Program-made: the position numbers and the translations under genes
Notes under the pieces: generated by a model
Told to the model about the DNA's origin: nothing
The model's database searches: none
The model's input: the letters and a program-made list of their open reading frames with translations, nothing else
Source: Falsibacillus albus
Lineage (GTDB): Bacteria > Bacillota > Bacilli > Bacillales > DSM-25281
Direction of reading: 5' to 3'
DNA: 64,000 bases
NCBI RefSeq assembly: GCF_003668575.1
Contig: NZ_RCVZ01000006.1
Coordinates: forward strand, 1 to 64,000
Part shown: in pieces, positions 62,133-64,000 of the stretch
Position numbering within the stretch: position 1 is the first letter of the stretch
How the letters are laid out: the number at the start of each line of letters is the position of its first letter

Positions 62133-63020
62133 ATGGGTTATCTATTTGTATATGGGACTTTCCGTAAAAAAGAGAGTAATCATTCATTCTTAAAGGACGC
62201 TGTACTCATAGCAAGCCAGGCATGGTTGAAAGGCACTTTATATGATACTGCAAAAGGCTATCCAGCCCTTGATTTAAACGGTGATTCGGCAGTATATGGT
62301 GAACTTTACGAGATTGACCAAGATATTTTATCAGATTTGGATGAGGTGGAGGGATTCAAAGAGGGAAGGGAATCCAATCTTTTTGTTCGAAGAACAGGAA
62401 TCATCCATACTGACTTGGGAGAAAAAGAAGCAAGCTATTACACAGCTGGAAATCGTGATTTTCTGATAGAAGAAATCAAATCCGGTGACTGGAGAGTACA
62501 TAAATTCATTCAAAATCCTCCGGAAGAATTATATTATTTTGCGTATGGTTCATGTATGGATAATGAACGCTTCAAGAAGGCAAAGGTAGATCATCTCTTT
62601 ACTGATATCGTTGGCGGAGGAAGGTTGAAAAATTTCTCGATGAAATATACGTTTTGTGTCCATGATGGCGGCAGGGGAGATATTGTCGAAGATTTTGGGG
62701 AAACAGAGGGTGTTCTCTATAGAGTGAACTGGGATGCTTTTGACTACCTATTTGAAAGGGAAGGAGTAGCGCCCGGATGGTACCGCGCCGCATTGGTGGA
62801 TATAGAAACATCATATCGTACATATGATGATGTTCTTACTTTTATCGTGATTGCCAAGCATCAAGAGTCTCGACCTCCTTTGCATTATGCAAGGGAAATC
62901 CTGCGAGGAGCCAACCCGCATGTGAGCAAAGATTATATGAACAAATTATATAATCAACTTGTGGAATTGAAATTGGAAGAAAAGCAATTACTAGAGTTAA
63001 AAACGATCTTACAACAATGA
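62133..63020 (+). CDS. Double-domain gamma-glutamylcyclotransferase, YkqA-like
   Basis: A 295-residue protein formed of two gamma-glutamylcyclotransferase/AIG2-type domains. The first (about 1-125) starts LFVYGTFRKKESNH with a catalytic-type Glu in SDLDEVEGF. The second (about 130-285) starts YYFAYGSCMDNERF with VLYRVNWDAFDYLFEREG. The same layout occurs in B. subtilis YkqA. Such enzymes release 5-oxoproline from gamma-glutamyl compounds. GGGGGG is seven bases before the ATG. Confidence 0.85.
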   Translation: MGYLFVYGTFRKKESNHSFLKDAVLIASQAWLKGTLYDTAKGYPALDLNGDSAVYGELYEIDQDILSDLDEVEGFKEGRESNLFVRRTGIIHTDLGEKEASYYTAGNRDFLIEEIKSGDWRVHKFIQNPPEELYYFAYGSCMDNERFKKAKVDHLFTDIVGGGRLKNFSMKYTFCVHDGGRGDIVEDFGETEGVLYRVNWDAFDYLFEREGVAPGWYRAALVDIETSYRTYDDVLTFIVIAKHQESRPPLHYAREILRGANPHVSKDYMNKLYNQLVELKLEEKQLLELKTILQQ

Positions 63021-63027
63021 AATAGTT

Positions 63028-63066
63028 AAAATTACCCATAAACTTTTGAAGTATATGGGTAATTTT
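63028..63066 (+). terminator. Hairpin after the YkqA-like gene
   Basis: AAAATTACCCATA pairs perfectly with TATGGGTAATTTT, ending in T4. Confidence 0.75.
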
Positions 63067-63071
63067 GATTA

Positions 63072-63085
63072 TGATAACGTTTTCT
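63072..63085 (+). promoter_or_regulatory. Cre-like site upstream of the pullulanase gene
   Basis: TGATAACGTTTTCT matches the cre pattern with two deviations. It is 49 bases before the start codon, where CcpA control of a starch-degrading enzyme would be expected. Confidence 0.4.
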
Positions 63086-63133
63086 TTTATTTGGTAAAAT
63101 GGAAAAGAATAGAATGATAGGGGAGGAAACTGA

Positions 63134-64000
63134 ATGAAATTAAGGATGTTGAAGGTTGTTTTTTCATTATTGGTCATGAGTGTTATGCTGTTGGGGAATT
63201 TTTTTAACCCAATTATGCAAGCGGTTGCACAAACCGATTCCACAAAAATAATTATTCATTACCAAGAAGCTCCGGATAATCAAAAAGATTGGAATCTATG
63301 GGTATGGCCAGAAGGTGGAGATGGAGCAAAATATGATTTTACTGGTGAAGATGCCTATGGTAAAGTGGCGGAGGTCGAAGTCAGCGGCATCCATCAAAAA
63401 ATTGGATTCATTGTCCGTACTGACAGCTGGGATAAGGACGGCGGGGACAGATGGATTGATACATCCAGCGGTGTTGGTGAAGTATGGGTTAAAGCAGGGG
63501 ATGACCAAACATACACCGCCCCGCCTGATGGGGAATATCGTGATATCCCAAGCTATCAGCATATTAAGGTCAAGATTCACTACCATCGATATGACCAAAA
63601 TTATGATGGATGGAACTTATGGGTATGGAATCCGGAACATGATGGCCAGAAAGTAAATTTTGATGCCATGGATGATTACGGCAAAGTAGCTGAAGTGGAA
63701 TTGAACGATCCGGATGGTATTGAAAAGCTGGGATTCATTGTCAGAAAGAGTACCGAAGGGAATGATTGGGCATCCAAGGATATAGATCACGACCGTTATA
63801 TCACAAGGTTTGATGCTGATGGAACAGCAGAAGTATGGCTCGTCCAGGGGCAGGAGACGATATATGAAAATCAAGGGTTTGTGAATTTGAACCCTGCAAT
63901 TACGCATGCGTCGATAGATGCTTTCAATCAAATTACATTGGAGACAAACGTTCCTTTTTCATTAAAGGATGCAGCCGATCAAATCAAAATAGAAGGTGCT
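63134..64000 (+). CDS. Secreted pullulanase, N-terminal part (cut by window end)
   Basis: The first 289 codons of an open frame that continues beyond the window. A signal peptide (about 1-34, ending NPIMQAVAQT) is followed by two CBM41-type starch-binding modules, each with an IHYHRY/IHYQE-like start and the aromatic WNLWVW motif (about residues 53-58 and 157-162), then KIGFIVR and a V-E-V-W strand. A further module begins near residue 255 (ITHASIDAFNQITLETN). This is the usual N-terminal plan of secreted type I pullulanases. The catalytic domain is not visible. Confidence 0.85.
   Translation, partial: MKLRMLKVVFSLLVMSVMLLGNFFNPIMQAVAQTDSTKIIIHYQEAPDNQKDWNLWVWPEGGDGAKYDFTGEDAYGKVAEVEVSGIHQKIGFIVRTDSWDKDGGDRWIDTSSGVGEVWVKAGDDQTYTAPPDGEYRDIPSYQHIKVKIHYHRYDQNYDGWNLWVWNPEHDGQKVNFDAMDDYGKVAEVELNDPDGIEKLGFIVRKSTEGNDWASKDIDHDRYITRFDADGTAEVWLVQGQETIYENQGFVNLNPAITHASIDAFNQITLETNVPFSLKDAADQIKIEGA

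Noticed and set aside
1-64000. CRISPR arrays, tRNA, rRNA, prophage or intact insertion sequences
   Set aside because: No regularly spaced repeats, cloverleaf-type sequences, integrase, transposase or phage structural genes were seen on either strand.

Overview
The window is a chromosomal stretch from a spore-forming Gram-positive bacterium of the family Bacillaceae, outside the Bacillus subtilis group. The main evidence is sspH, a gamma-type SASP-like gene, a GerP/Hsp20 spore cluster, an Sda-like gene, CcpA cre sites, T-box and preQ1 leaders, and frequent GTG/TTG starts behind AGGAGG-type ribosome binding sites. No rRNA, tRNA, CRISPR array, prophage or intact insertion sequence was seen. The only mobile DNA is the 3' end of a group II intron at the left edge.

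Layout. 1-5.2 kb: group II intron tail, a DUF962 protein, a DedA protein, an orphan structured RNA, htpG behind a perfect CIRCE operator, sspH, a methyltransferase gene broken by two frameshifts, and a Fur-controlled small RNA resembling FsrA. 5.2-10.9 kb: a lipoprotein/response-regulator/kinase operon divergent from a polysaccharide deacetylase and LCP pair. 11-14.7 kb: fruRKA with a strong cre site and phased TGATTGA repeats. 14.8-21.2 kb: a small SASP-like gene, a hydrolase, the pantothenate symporter pair, a repeat-rich gap, an acetyltransferase, an MFS transporter and a MOSC protein. 21.2-28.4 kb: trpEGDCFBA behind tandem tryptophan T-boxes. 28.4-32.1 kb: a frameshifted YfcC-type transporter, an M14-like carboxypeptidase and an MccF-like S66 peptidase behind a FadR-like palindrome. 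32-35.9 kb: a secreted SPOR/phosphodiester glycosidase protein and three small cytosolic proteins. 36-45.2 kb: a first GntP permease, preQ1-regulated queCDE, a YihY protein, and an RpiR regulator divergent from a second gntP and gntK. 45.5-47.9 kb: the 5-oxoprolinase operon pxpBCA. 48-50.7 kb: a structured leader, a tiny membrane protein and an ArlRS/YkoGH-like two-component system. 50.7-53 kb: a five-gene spore cluster with a sigma-K-like promoter. 53.5-57.7 kb: odhAB. 57.7-64 kb: repeats, two small genes (one Sda-like), DinB and VOC proteins, an acyl-CoA synthetase, a YkqA-like double cyclotransferase and the start of a secreted pullulanase.

How it fits together. Much of the window is central and carbon metabolism under catabolite control, with cre or cre-like sites at fruRKA, gntPK, odhAB, the acyl-CoA synthetase and the pullulanase. 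RNA-based control is prominent: two T-boxes, a preQ1 switch, a Fur-box small RNA and an orphan structured RNA. Several dispersed Bacillaceae repeats fill the intergenic gaps. All three frameshifts found are single-base losses in homopolymer runs, so read error must be excluded before calling the genes dead.
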